From: Clostridia bacterium
Lineage (GTDB): Bacteria; Bacillota; Clostridia; Lachnospirales; Lachnospiraceae
Reading direction: 5' to 3'
Assembly: GCA_910575625.1 (NCBI GenBank)
Contig: CAJTFD010000005.1
Location: forward strand, 69,229 to 133,228
Length of the DNA stretch: 64,000 nucleotides
Under the pieces are notes generated by a model that was not told where the DNA came from, ran no database searches, and was given only the letters and a program-made list of their open reading frames with translations. Position numbers and translations under genes: made by a program. Shown here piece after piece: positions 34,954 through 43,825 of this stretch (positions are counted from its first letter, which is position 1; each line of letters starts with the position of its first letter).

Positions 34954-35568
34954 TTATCCGCCCCGCTTTCCATCCATCATCTTACAATATACCACCGCCA
35001 CAACCGTACTCACCGCCGTTGCCGCAATCCCCGGCCCTACAATAGCCGCCGGATCCACACTCCCATATTGGCTCCTATAGGCGATCACATTCACTGGGAT
35101 CAATTGCAGCGACGAGATATTGATGATCAGAAAAGTACACATTTCGTTGCTGGCAATCCCTCGTTTTCGTACTGGACCGGCACTCTTCCCATTTCGTCTG
35201 TCTTCTTCTAATCTTCCCAATTCTTCCATGGCCTGCAGCCCGGCCGGTGTCGCCGCCCACCCCAGCCCCAGGAAATTAGCGATGATATTCATCGCGATGG
35301 GATCTTTGGCCGGATGGTCTTTCGGGATCTGCGGGAATAAGAATCCGAGGAGCGGGTCGATGCTCTCTTTTATCCGGTCGATCAGCCCGGCATCCTTTGC
35401 GATCTCCATCAGTCCCACCCAGAGCGCCATGATCCCGCACATGGTCAGGGAGAGCTGGACGGCTTCCTGGGCAGAGGACAGCGCGGCGTCGGCCGCACCC
35501 TGTAAATTTCCGGTGATGGAACCATAGATGATCCCGAGCAGTATCATAAAAGCCCAAAGATGATTCAT
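34954..35568 (-). CDS. spmA: Spore maturation protein A
   Basis: A membrane protein of about 204 residues with the SpmA layout: MNHLWAFMILLGIIYGSITG, then SLTMCGIMALWVGLMEIAKDAGLIDRI, LLGFLFPQIPKDHPA and FLIINISSLQLIPVNVIAYR. It is needed for spore core dehydration in spore formers and usually precedes spmB. Here the next genes on the strand are the AAA ATPase and nuclease, and no spmB is present in the window. The start at 35568 (MNHLW) matches the family better than the upstream ATG at 35604. The 3' third contains copy B of the 179-bp repeat. Confidence 0.87.
   Translation of the reverse strand: MNHLWAFMILLGIIYGSITGNLQGAADAALSSAQEAVQLSLTMCGIMALWVGLMEIAKDAGLIDRIKESIDPLLGFLFPQIPKDHPAKDPIAMNIIANFLGLGWAATPAGLQAMEELGRLEEDRRNGKSAGPVRKRGIASNEMCTFLIINISSLQLIPVNVIAYRSQYGSVDPAAIVGPGIAATAVSTVVAVVYCKMMDGKRGG
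35063..35241 (-). repeat. 179-bp direct repeat, copy B (within spmA)
   Basis: The partner of 32927-33105, one mismatch in 179 bases. Outside the repeat, the 3' ends of the two spmA copies differ at many silent sites, so the identity is patchy rather than even. Confidence 0.9.
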
Positions 35569-35654
35569 AGTGTATCGTCCTATCAGATCAGATCTTTGGT
35601 CCAATTATATGTAGGGAGAAGACCGATTTATGAACGGTCTTGGATATTTTTTGG

Positions 35655-35683
35655 TTGTAAATGTTTGAAATGAACGGTATAAT
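35655..35683 (+). promoter_or_regulatory. Promoter of the deoR-type gene
   Basis: TTGTAA, a 17-base spacer and a perfect TATAAT (35678-35683), 44 bases before the start codon. Confidence 0.6.
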
Positions 35684-35727
35684 AGCACATATGAACAGAT
35701 CGTGGGGCGATAACGGGAAGGGGACGT

Positions 35728-36504
35728 ATGAAAAATAATCGATTAGAACAGATAGAGTGGATTCTCAGTGTGCAAAAAGAAGCCAGTGTAGTGGAATTAG
35801 CTTCAATGTTAAAAGTATCAGATATGACGATACGGAGAGATCTGATCGAATTAGAACAAAAAGGTGTTGTGACCAGGTATCATGGAGGGGCTTTCATATC
35901 TGCGGCCGAGCCGAAGAGCCTGCTGCCGGCCTATCATCCAGAGTCATGCCCGGATGAAAAGGCGGCGATCGGTCGGGAGGCGAGCCGGTATTTAAAGGAG
36001 ATCCTTTTTGGGAAAGAGATAAATTCTGTGATACTGATGTCCGGGTCTACGATGATGGAGATGGTGAAATGCATCGATTATACCATACCAGTGACAGCCG
36101 TGACCGATAATCTGAGCATCGCATATACATTGAGCCAGAATGCCAACAACAGTGTGATGCTGCTGGGCGGGAAAGTATACCCGCCATCCATGAGTGTAAA
36201 CGGCTTTCTGGCCGAGCAGATGTTGAATTACCTGTCTGTGGATTGCACATTTATGGGCACTTCAGCGATCGATGGGGATGGATGCCTGTATTGCTATGAT
36301 GACAAGCATGCTTCTTTTTTGGAAAAACTGCTGCTGATCTCCCATAGGATCATCGTGCTGGCTGACCACACGAAACTGGGGGCTACCAGCTTAGTGAAAG
36401 TTGGTCTTATGGATGAGAGTTTTACCGTCATCACCAACGATAAAGCGTCAAAACCGCTCCTGGAAAAATATGAGAGCATGGGTGTGAAGATAATGATGGT
36501 ATAA
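35728..36504 (+). CDS. DeoR/GlpR-family sugar operon regulator
   Basis: A 258-residue regulator. The N-terminal winged helix (residues 1-57) reads RLEQIEWILSVQKEASVVELASMLKVSDMTIRRDLIELEQKGVVTRYHGGA, the classic DeoR pattern. The sugar-phosphate sensing domain follows, with GSTMMEM, TDNLSIA, LLGGKV and ADHTKLG. It most likely represses the downstream transport and kinase operon and is released by a phosphorylated sugar, perhaps the FGGY kinase product. It has its own promoter. Confidence 0.9.
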   Translation: MKNNRLEQIEWILSVQKEASVVELASMLKVSDMTIRRDLIELEQKGVVTRYHGGAFISAAEPKSLLPAYHPESCPDEKAAIGREASRYLKEILFGKEINSVILMSGSTMMEMVKCIDYTIPVTAVTDNLSIAYTLSQNANNSVMLLGGKVYPPSMSVNGFLAEQMLNYLSVDCTFMGTSAIDGDGCLYCYDDKHASFLEKLLLISHRIIVLADHTKLGATSLVKVGLMDESFTVITNDKASKPLLEKYESMGVKIMMV

Positions 36505-36667
36505 CTGGGCATGATCAACAGGGTCATAGGGTATCTTAAAAAGAGCCTTATGGCCCTATTTTGATCACCACATATAAACACAAATGAAAAGAATGGTCAG
36601 ATAATGTGCGATATACACAAAAAAATGAGCCATATTTGTCAGATTGAGAGAAATATACGGAAATTGA

Positions 36668-36696
36668 TTGACAAAATCAACAGAATATGTTTTAAT
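36668..36696 (+). promoter_or_regulatory. Promoter of the sugar operon
   Basis: A perfect TTGACA (36668-36673), a 17-base spacer and TTTAAT (36691-36696), followed by a leader of about 80 bases that contains the A23 tract. Confidence 0.65.
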
Positions 36697-36741
36697 ATAA
36701 ACATAAATACAAGGATTTCAAACGTGAAAATGTTCGAAATC

Positions 36742-36764
36742 AAAAAAAAAAAAAAAAAAAAAAA
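36742..36764 (+). repeat. 23-A homopolymer before the first transporter gene
   Basis: An uninterrupted run of 23 A, ending eight bases before the AGGAGGG ribosome site of the binding-protein gene. It lies in the transcribed leader. Such long runs slip during replication and can vary in length. Confidence 0.9.
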
Positions 36765-36783
36765 CAAAATAGGAGGGCTATCT

Positions 36784-38145
36784 ATGAAAAAGAAAATCTT
36801 GGCTACGATGTTGAGCGTTGTCCTATTGTCCATATCGGTCGTTGGCTGCGGCGGTGGTGGCGATACGTCAGAAGACAAGCAGGAAACAGCGGGATCGGAA
36901 ACAACTGCCCCTGCAGGCGATACGGCAGAAGGAACGGTGGAAAAGACGACGATCAATTTTATGTGCGACAGCCGTTCGGAATTTGAAAAGATGGAAAAAT
37001 TATTACCCCAGTTTACGGAAGAAACTGGGATCGAGGTCAATTTTACGTTTCTGCAGGAAACCCAGCTGCGTTCAAAAGCGGGGCTCGAACTCCAGGCAAA
37101 TAAGACAGATATCGATGTGATGCTGCTCGATTTCCTCACATTGCCCAAATATGTAGAAGCAGGGTATGTGGAGCCGTTGGATGCATATTTTGATGGGAGC
37201 GCCACATTTAACGAAGAAGATTTCATCCCTACATTTATCGATTCCTGTAAGGGTGAGGATGGGCAGCTCTATGCAGTACCTCTCTACCAGGATTGTTCGA
37301 TCTTGATCTTGAGGGGCGACCTGTTTGAAAAATATGACCTGAAGATCCCGGAGACTTTTGATGACCTGATGGAATGCGCGAAAGTGATCGATGAAGGTGA
37401 AGAAGGTGTAGCCGGTATCGCGATGCGCGGTGCGCGCGGCATGGGTGTGAGTGAATGGACATGGCCCTCTATCCTCTGCGGGTTTGGCGGTTCTTATTAC
37501 ACGGATGACATGAAAGCGAACTTCGATACAGAAGAAGCGAAAAATGCGATGCAGTATTATAAAGATATCCTGATTTCTTATGGGCCGGATGGTGTGGCAA
37601 ACTATTCTTATACAGAGGTACAGAATGATATCATGCAGGGTACAGCGGCGATGATGATCGATTCCGCCACACTGGCTGTACGCTGTGAAGACCCGGAGTC
37701 CTCCACAGTTGCCGGAAAACTGGCTTATGCGGTGATCCCGTCCGATGGGGAGCATGATCCGCAGCCTGGTTTTTATTCCTGGGATCTGATCGTTCCAAAA
37801 GGATCCGCCCATAAGGAAGAGGCGGCAAGATTGCTCGAATGGATCGTAAGCCCGGAAATCTCACCACAGCTCGGGTTTTCTGCGCCCAACCAGGCATTGG
37901 AGAGTGTATATGCGATCCCTGCTTATGAAGGTCTGGACGGCGCGCTGTCATTATATGATTGTATGGAATCTTCTCTGAAACTGGCAGATCCGGATTTCCG
38001 TCCCAGGATCCCGGAAGAGAGTGAAGTCGGGGAGGTCGTCTCGATCGCCGTATCGGATGTCTTATCCGGAACGGCCGAGGTGGATAAAGCATTGGAAAAT
38101 TGTAATACACAAGTACAGCAGATCTTGGATGATGCAGGATATTAA
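36784..38145 (+). CDS. ABC sugar-binding lipoprotein
   Basis: A 453-residue family-1 extracellular solute-binding protein. A signal peptide ends in the lipobox VVGC, with the lipidated Cys followed by GGGG. An acidic/Thr-rich linker follows, then the binding domain from TTINFMCDSRSEFEKMEKLLPQF through TGIEVNFTFLQETQLRSKAGLELQ. It should deliver a carbohydrate to the two permeases encoded next. The start at 36784 follows AGGAGGG by seven bases. The longer frame from 36604 would translate the A-tract and is rejected. Confidence 0.92.
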   Translation: MKKKILATMLSVVLLSISVVGCGGGGDTSEDKQETAGSETTAPAGDTAEGTVEKTTINFMCDSRSEFEKMEKLLPQFTEETGIEVNFTFLQETQLRSKAGLELQANKTDIDVMLLDFLTLPKYVEAGYVEPLDAYFDGSATFNEEDFIPTFIDSCKGEDGQLYAVPLYQDCSILILRGDLFEKYDLKIPETFDDLMECAKVIDEGEEGVAGIAMRGARGMGVSEWTWPSILCGFGGSYYTDDMKANFDTEEAKNAMQYYKDILISYGPDGVANYSYTEVQNDIMQGTAAMMIDSATLAVRCEDPESSTVAGKLAYAVIPSDGEHDPQPGFYSWDLIVPKGSAHKEEAARLLEWIVSPEISPQLGFSAPNQALESVYAIPAYEGLDGALSLYDCMESSLKLADPDFRPRIPEESEVGEVVSIAVSDVLSGTAEVDKALENCNTQVQQILDDAGY

Positions 38146-38199
38146 AGCTGTGTACCGGAGAGTTTATCAAAACTCTCCGGTCTGTCATAAGGAGATCAA

Positions 38200-39072
38200 A
38201 TGGGAGTTGGAAAAAAATATCATAAAATACTTTTCATGGCGCCGACAGTAGCCGCACTGCTGCTCACGACCGTTTTCCCATTGGTTTACAGTATCGTCAT
38301 CAGTCTGTTCAACTGGAATCTGGTAAAACCAGATACGAAGTGGCAGTTTGTGGGACTTCGGAATTATGTGAACATATTAAAAAATCCTGAATACATTTCA
38401 GCTTTGAAAGTTACCCTGATCTATGTTATCGTAGTAGTGGCCGTGGAGGTGGTTTTGGGTGTGCTCCTGGCCCTGCTGGCTTTTCAGAAAGTGTTTGGTA
38501 CGCGGATCTTGCGGACCGTGGTGATCTCGGCGATGGTCATCAGTCCGGTCATTGTGGGAACGGCCTGGAGGCTGATGTATAATCCCGGTTATGGACTGAT
38601 CAATTATTTCCTGGACCGGATCGGGATAGGGGGCTACGGTTTTTTAGCCGATGCTAAGACAGTCATACCGGCGATCATGGTGGCAGATGTATGGGAGTGG
38701 ACACCACTTGTGTTTTTGATCTGTCTCTCCGGCTTGCAGAGTGTATCCCAGGATGCATTGGAAGCAGCCAGTATTGACGGAGCAAATGCGATCCAGCGTT
38801 TCTTCTATATTACACTGCCTGCACTCAGGCCTTCGATCATCCTTGCTGTTCTGATGCGGACGATGGATGCGTTTAAACAATACGACCTGATCTATGCCAT
38901 GACAGCGGGAGGCCCTGGCACGGCCAGCCAGAATGTGAATATCCTGATGTACAATACAGCATTCCAGTATTTCAATGTTTCCAAAGGGGCGGCTATGGGG
39001 GTCCTGTCGGTGATCTTGATCAACATTGTTGCGATGTTCCTGTTGAAACTGAATAAGAGGGAGGCGGTATGA
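38200..39072 (+). CDS. ABC sugar permease, MalF/UgpA type
   Basis: A 290-residue inner-membrane permease with six helices, beginning ILFMAPTVAALLLTTVFPLVYSIVISLF. The EAA loop reads EAASIDGANAIQRFFYITLPALRPSI, the ATPase contact. Its stop overlaps the start of the next permease. No ATPase gene is in the operon; a shared MsmK-type ATPase encoded elsewhere is the usual answer in this group. Confidence 0.93.
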   Translation: MGVGKKYHKILFMAPTVAALLLTTVFPLVYSIVISLFNWNLVKPDTKWQFVGLRNYVNILKNPEYISALKVTLIYVIVVVAVEVVLGVLLALLAFQKVFGTRILRTVVISAMVISPVIVGTAWRLMYNPGYGLINYFLDRIGIGGYGFLADAKTVIPAIMVADVWEWTPLVFLICLSGLQSVSQDALEAASIDGANAIQRFFYITLPALRPSIILAVLMRTMDAFKQYDLIYAMTAGGPGTASQNVNILMYNTAFQYFNVSKGAAMGVLSVILINIVAMFLLKLNKREAV

Positions 39073-39908
39073 TGAGGAAACATGGGAAGTTCAGATGGTC
39101 GAAGATCATTTTTTTTGTGCTGGTATGGGCTGTGATCATCGTATATGTCCTGCCGATCTTGTGGATCGTCACGACCTCTTTTAAGACAGACGCCGAGGCG
39201 TACGCACTGCCCATTAAATGGATCGATTTTGAATGGACAGCAGTCAATTACAGGAATGTGTTCCAAAAAGGTTCTATGATCCATAATTTCTGGAACAGCA
39301 TTTTGGTAGCGGTGATCAGCAGTCTGGTCAGCCTTCTGATCGGGGTGCCGGCTGCATACGCTCTATCACGGTATAAGATGAAACGGGGAGAATCGATCTC
39401 AAACTGGATCTTGAGCACGCGTATGGCGCCGCCGATCCTCTGTGCAGTCCCCTATTATATCCTGTCAAAATCGGTGGGCGTTTATGACACGAAAGGGCTG
39501 CTCGTCCTGATGCATGTGCTCCTGATCTTGTCGTGGGTGGTATGGATGATGCGGTCCTTTTTTGACGACCTGCCCATAGAGATCGATGAGTCTTGTCTGA
39601 TCGATGGATGCAGCAGATCTACCTGTCTGACGAAAGTGATCCTGCCCCTTTCTACGTCCGGCTTGGGCGCGACATTTATCTACAGCATCATCCTCTCGTG
39701 GAATGAATATTTCTTTGCACTTGTCCTGACCAGTGTCAACGCACAGACACTGCCGGCGTCGATCACCTCTTTTATGTCGGTGTACGGCCTGATGTGGGGA
39801 CAGATGTGCGCAGCGGGGACGATCATCATGCTCCCGATCCTGTTCTTCGTGTTTGTTATGCAGAAACAACTGGTCAGGGGGCTGTCTATGGGTGCGGTAA
39901 AAGGTTAG
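39069..39908 (+). CDS. ABC sugar permease, MalG/UgpE type
   Basis: A 279-residue permease with six helices (IIFFVLVWAVIIVYVLPILWIVTTSF first). The EAA-like loop reads DESCLIDGCSRSTCLTKVILPLSTSGL, with the first residues degenerate. It starts within the stop of the MalF-type gene (ATGATGA) and is followed after nine bases by the first UroD-like gene, so it is part of one transcript. Confidence 0.92.
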   Translation: MMRKHGKFRWSKIIFFVLVWAVIIVYVLPILWIVTTSFKTDAEAYALPIKWIDFEWTAVNYRNVFQKGSMIHNFWNSILVAVISSLVSLLIGVPAAYALSRYKMKRGESISNWILSTRMAPPILCAVPYYILSKSVGVYDTKGLLVLMHVLLILSWVVWMMRSFFDDLPIEIDESCLIDGCSRSTCLTKVILPLSTSGLGATFIYSIILSWNEYFFALVLTSVNAQTLPASITSFMSVYGLMWGQMCAAGTIIMLPILFFVFVMQKQLVRGLSMGAVKG

Positions 39909-39917
39909 GAGGTTGTT

Positions 39918-41030
39918 ATGACAGCAAGAGAGAGAGTATTGGCGAGTTTGGAGCATCGGCAGCCAGACAGGATACCTGTTTATTTTGGAGGGACATCCTC
40001 CTTCCTCACAGATGCACAATATTACCGGTTGAAAGAGCATCTCAACATCAAAGGAGATGTCATGCCTTACAGGAAAGGGCATACTGGAACGATCTATGAT
40101 CCCAGGATCCTGGACGCGCTGGATGTAGATGTGCGGTTTTTGGTATACCGTCTGGAAGATCACGGGATCCGGGAGGTCATCGATGAGGATCATATGATCG
40201 ATGAGTGGGGGATCTTGCTCGTGCGTTCGGGAAATATGTGGTCAAGGATGTCTGCACCGCTGAAAGACGCAGATGTTGGAGAGATCCGGGAATACCAGTT
40301 CCCAGATCCCGGATCAGATACCTGGAATGAGGACCTGGAGCAGGAGGCAAAGAACTTAAGGGAACAGACAGAGTATGCTCTGGTAGCGCGTTCTGTGCAT
40401 TCAGCAAGCTTTATGGAGTTGGGCTGCTGGCTGCGGGGGAGTGAGGATTTTCTGTGTGAACTGGTGATGGAAGAAGAGTCCTGCCATGTGCTGTTGGATA
40501 AGATCATGGAAACACAGATGAAATACTATGAGGTATTCCTGAAAAAAGTAGGAAGATATGTGGATATCGTGGAGACCTCTGAAGATTTTGGGACACAGCA
40601 GTCTTTATTTTTGTCGCCGCAGACATATAGGGATATGATCATGCCCAGGCGGCAGAAGATCAATGCAGTGATACATAAATACGCGCCTCAGGCAAAGATC
40701 CTGCATCATTCCTGTGGGGCAGTCCGCAAACTGATCCCGGATCTGATCGAGACAGGGATCGATATCTTAAATCCCATCCAGCCCAATCTTCCCGGGATGG
40801 ATGCGAGAGAGCTAAAAGAAGAGTTCGGGGATAAGATCTGCTTTTGCGGCGGGATCGATATGCAGCATGCCATCAATGGGAGCCATCAGGATATTGACAG
40901 GGAAGTGATCAGATGCAAGGAACAGCTGGGATATGGCGGCGGGTATTTTTACTCCACTTCAAACCATATACAGGAGGATACCCCGATAGAAAATGTGATG
41001 CGGTTATTTGAGGATTTTCAGAGATTATAA
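39918..41030 (+). CDS. Uroporphyrinogen decarboxylase-like protein 1
   Basis: A 370-residue protein of the UROD/MtaA superfamily. MTARERVLASLEHRQPDRIPVYFGG is the family start. ILHHSCGAVRKLIPDLIETGIDILNPIQP carries an HxC pair (about His263, Cys265) equivalent to the zinc ligands of MtaA/MtbA methyltransferases. The C-terminus GGYFYSTSNHIQEDTPIENV has no cysteine where those enzymes have a third ligand. No corrinoid protein is encoded nearby, and position in a sugar operon argues against haem synthesis. The reaction is unknown. Its neighbour downstream is a paralogue. Confidence 0.8.
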   Translation: MTARERVLASLEHRQPDRIPVYFGGTSSFLTDAQYYRLKEHLNIKGDVMPYRKGHTGTIYDPRILDALDVDVRFLVYRLEDHGIREVIDEDHMIDEWGILLVRSGNMWSRMSAPLKDADVGEIREYQFPDPGSDTWNEDLEQEAKNLREQTEYALVARSVHSASFMELGCWLRGSEDFLCELVMEEESCHVLLDKIMETQMKYYEVFLKKVGRYVDIVETSEDFGTQQSLFLSPQTYRDMIMPRRQKINAVIHKYAPQAKILHHSCGAVRKLIPDLIETGIDILNPIQPNLPGMDARELKEEFGDKICFCGGIDMQHAINGSHQDIDREVIRCKEQLGYGGGYFYSTSNHIQEDTPIENVMRLFEDFQRL

Positions 41031-41046
41031 AGGAGGATGAAGGATC

Positions 41047-42171
41047 ATGACTTCAAGAGAACGTGTACAGATGATCTTAGACCATAAAAAACCGGACCGT
41101 GTGGCGGTGGATCTAGGATCCACGGCTTCAGGGTTTACCAACCCCACGATGGTGAGGGTGAAAGAGTATTTCGGTATCGAGGGCGGGGATATCGTGTTCC
41201 GTCCGGACGAATCAGCGGCCATTTATAATGATATGGTCTTAGAAAAAATGGGGAGTGATTTCCGCCATGTGTTCCTGATGCCGCCGGAAAATGTCCAGGG
41301 CTTTAAAGGAACGGACACGGCGGTCAACGAGTGGGGGATGCAAAAGACGATGAGAGCCGGACTCTCTCAGAATTCCAGCAACCCTCTGGCGGACGCGGAT
41401 TCTATTGAAGATCTAAAGGCATATCCCTGGCCGGATCCCTATGCGCCGGGCCGGGACAGAGGGATCCGGGAGCGGATCGAAGATCTGTATCACAATACGG
41501 ACTATGCGCTGGCGGCCCGTGCGGTGTCCCATGGTTTCTTCGAGCTGGCCTGGGAACTGAGAGGCATGGAAAATTTCCTGGTGGATATGATGGCGGAAAA
41601 GGACTTTGCCAACTATTTACTAGATCAGATCCTGGACATACAGATGGCTATGTACGATGTATTGTTAAAAGATGCGGGGGCGTACGTGCAAATGGTGGAG
41701 ACCGCCGATGACTACGGGACCCAGAATGGGCCGCTGATGTCGCCGGAACTCTTCCGGGAGATGATCCTGCCACGGCGCAGAAAGCTCAATGACTTTATCC
41801 GCTCAAAAGCTCCGAAGGCGAAGATCTTCCACCACACCTGCGGTTCGGTCTATAAGCTGATCCCGGACCTGATCGAAGCGGGGATCGATGTGCTCAATCC
41901 GATCCAGCATTCGGCGGCGGAGATGGACACCTACCGTCTCCAGGAAGAGTATGGGGATCGATTGATCTTCCACGGCGCGATCGACGAGCAGACAGCTCTG
42001 ATCTACGGGCAGGATGTGCTGCGGCGGGAGATGGAGGAGCGCATCCGTTCCCTGGGCAGGGACGGCGGCTACATCATGGCGCCCACCAGCAACTTCCAGG
42101 ATGATATGCCCCTTGAAAATATCGTGCACTTTGCCGCCATGGCAAAAGAGATCGGAGATTATACCAAGTGA
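41047..42171 (+). CDS. Uroporphyrinogen decarboxylase-like protein 2
   Basis: A 374-residue paralogue of the preceding protein. It starts MTSRERVQMILDHKKPDRVAVDLGS, has IFHHTCGSVYKLIPDLIEAGIDVLNPIQH with the same HxC pair at about 263 and 265, and ends GGYIMAPTSNFQDDMPLENI. The two differ enough to have separate substrates or to form a heteromer. GGAGG precedes the ATG, 16 bases after the first gene. Methyl or C1 transfer on a sugar, or an isomerase-like function, are possibilities without direct support. Confidence 0.8.
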   Translation: MTSRERVQMILDHKKPDRVAVDLGSTASGFTNPTMVRVKEYFGIEGGDIVFRPDESAAIYNDMVLEKMGSDFRHVFLMPPENVQGFKGTDTAVNEWGMQKTMRAGLSQNSSNPLADADSIEDLKAYPWPDPYAPGRDRGIRERIEDLYHNTDYALAARAVSHGFFELAWELRGMENFLVDMMAEKDFANYLLDQILDIQMAMYDVLLKDAGAYVQMVETADDYGTQNGPLMSPELFREMILPRRRKLNDFIRSKAPKAKIFHHTCGSVYKLIPDLIEAGIDVLNPIQHSAAEMDTYRLQEEYGDRLIFHGAIDEQTALIYGQDVLRREMEERIRSLGRDGGYIMAPTSNFQDDMPLENIVHFAAMAKEIGDYTK

Positions 42172-42192
42172 TCAGATGAAAGGGGGAAAAAG

Positions 42193-43701
42193 ATGCAGCA
42201 GTTGCTCTTAGGGATCGATATAGGGACCAGTGCCTGTAAGGTTGCTCTTTTTACCAGAGAGGGCCGTGTGGTGTCCGCAAAGAGCGCAAAATATACCTGC
42301 AGTTATCCAAACCCAGGCTGGGTGGAGCAAGACCCGGCAGTCTGGTGGGATGCTGTCTGCCAGGCAGTCAGGAGTGTCCTCTCAGACGTGGATGTACCCC
42401 CGGAGGCCATTGCGGGGATAGGCGTGGATGGACAGAGCTGGGCTCCGGTGTATCTCGACGGCGCCGGACATGTGCTGGCGAACGCGCCTTTGTGGTTTGA
42501 TACCCGGTCAAAAGATGCGTGTCGGATGCTGAATGAGCGGATCGGAGAGGAAGAGATCTTCCGCGTGGCGGGAAACCCTCTCCAGCCCATGTATACCACG
42601 GGAAAAGTAGTCTGGCTGGAGAGGGAGGCCCCGGAGGTCTTCAAAATAGTGGAGAAGATCTTGTCGTCAAATGGCTATATCACGTATCGGTTATGCGGCG
42701 AGATGACCATGGATATGGCCCAGGGATACAGCTGGCACTGTTTTGATATAAGGCAGGGGCGCTGGGATCTGGAAATGTGCAAGAAACTGGGCATCCCATC
42801 CAGGATGCTGCCCCGGCTGGTCCCCTGTCATCAGGTGGTGGGGCAGGTTACCCGGGCGGCCGCGGATCAGACGGGCCTTGCCGTCGGGACAAAAGTGGTG
42901 GCCGGCGGCCTGGATGCGGCCTGCGCCACTTTGGGGGCCGGCGTGATACATGCCGGGGAATGCCAGGAACAGGGCGGACAAGCCGGCGGGATCAGCATCT
43001 GCATGGATCAGTACAAGGCTGATCCCCGTTTGATCTTAAGCGCCCATGTGGTCCCGGGGACGTGGATCTTGCAGGGCGGGACTACGGGCGGCGGCGGTGT
43101 GATGCGCTGGATGGAGCGGGAATTTGCCCAGTATGAACGCTCTATAGAAGGAAAGATCGGGCGGTCCTCCCTGGAACAGTTCAACGACCTGGCAGGAGTG
43201 ATCCCGCCGGGCTCGGAAGGGTTGGTCTTCCTGCCGTATATGTCCGGCGAGCGGACCCCGATCTGGGATCCAAACGCCAAGGGTGTTTTCTACGGATTGG
43301 ATTTTGCAAAGACAAAAGGCCATATGATCCGGGCGGCCATGGAAGGTGTGGCCTATTCGATCCGCCATAACATCGACGTGGCTGAGGCGGCAGGGTGTGA
43401 GGTAGATGTTCTGCGCGCCACCGGCGGATCGGCCAATTCCCTGCTGTGGACGCAGATCAAAGCGGATATCACAGGGAAAGATTTCATCGTGCCCTATTCG
43501 GATATGGCTACCGTGCTGGGGACAGCCCTGCTGACCGGTGTGGGTGTGGGCATGTATAAGGATTTTGAGGAGGCGGTCTCCCTGACGATCAAGGAGGAGC
43601 GGATCCATAAGGCAGATCCGGGGCGCTGGGATATCTATGATAAAAATTACCAGGTGTACAAAAGCCTGTACCGTGACCTGAAAGATCTCATGGGCCGATA
43701 G
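42193..43701 (+). CDS. FGGY-family carbohydrate kinase
   Basis: A 502-residue kinase of the xylulokinase-like branch. The phosphate motif is LLGIDIGTSACKVALF, followed by AGIGVDGQSWAPVYL and FDTRSKDA. The second ATPase block includes GGLDAACATLGAG, EGLVFLPYMSGERTPIWDPNAKG and LRATGGSANSLLWTQI. It phosphorylates a pentulose, hexulose or polyol; family members cannot be told apart by eye. As last gene of the operon it probably traps the imported sugar and makes the DeoR effector. Confidence 0.9.
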   Translation: MQQLLLGIDIGTSACKVALFTREGRVVSAKSAKYTCSYPNPGWVEQDPAVWWDAVCQAVRSVLSDVDVPPEAIAGIGVDGQSWAPVYLDGAGHVLANAPLWFDTRSKDACRMLNERIGEEEIFRVAGNPLQPMYTTGKVVWLEREAPEVFKIVEKILSSNGYITYRLCGEMTMDMAQGYSWHCFDIRQGRWDLEMCKKLGIPSRMLPRLVPCHQVVGQVTRAAADQTGLAVGTKVVAGGLDAACATLGAGVIHAGECQEQGGQAGGISICMDQYKADPRLILSAHVVPGTWILQGGTTGGGGVMRWMEREFAQYERSIEGKIGRSSLEQFNDLAGVIPPGSEGLVFLPYMSGERTPIWDPNAKGVFYGLDFAKTKGHMIRAAMEGVAYSIRHNIDVAEAAGCEVDVLRATGGSANSLLWTQIKADITGKDFIVPYSDMATVLGTALLTGVGVGMYKDFEEAVSLTIKEERIHKADPGRWDIYDKNYQVYKSLYRDLKDLMGR

Positions 43702-43790
43702 ATCGCATCATTTATATATTGTTTATAGATTCTGCGGAACAGATTTTTTCCCGATAGTTACAGATTGACGAAAATATTTTCAACAAAGTA

Positions 43791-43819
43791 TTGATTTTAT
43801 AGCAAATTGCATATATAAT
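43791..43819 (+). promoter_or_regulatory. Promoter of the formate channel gene
   Basis: TTGATT, a 17-base spacer and a perfect TATAAT (43814-43819). The transcript would have a leader of about 225 bases before the channel gene. Confidence 0.65.
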
Positions 43820-43825
43820 ATACTT

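Noticed and set aside
36604-36783. Upstream extension of the sugar-binding protein frame through the A-tract
   Set aside because: It would translate a polylysine run before the signal peptide; the ATG at 36784 with its ribosome site and lipobox is clearly the start.
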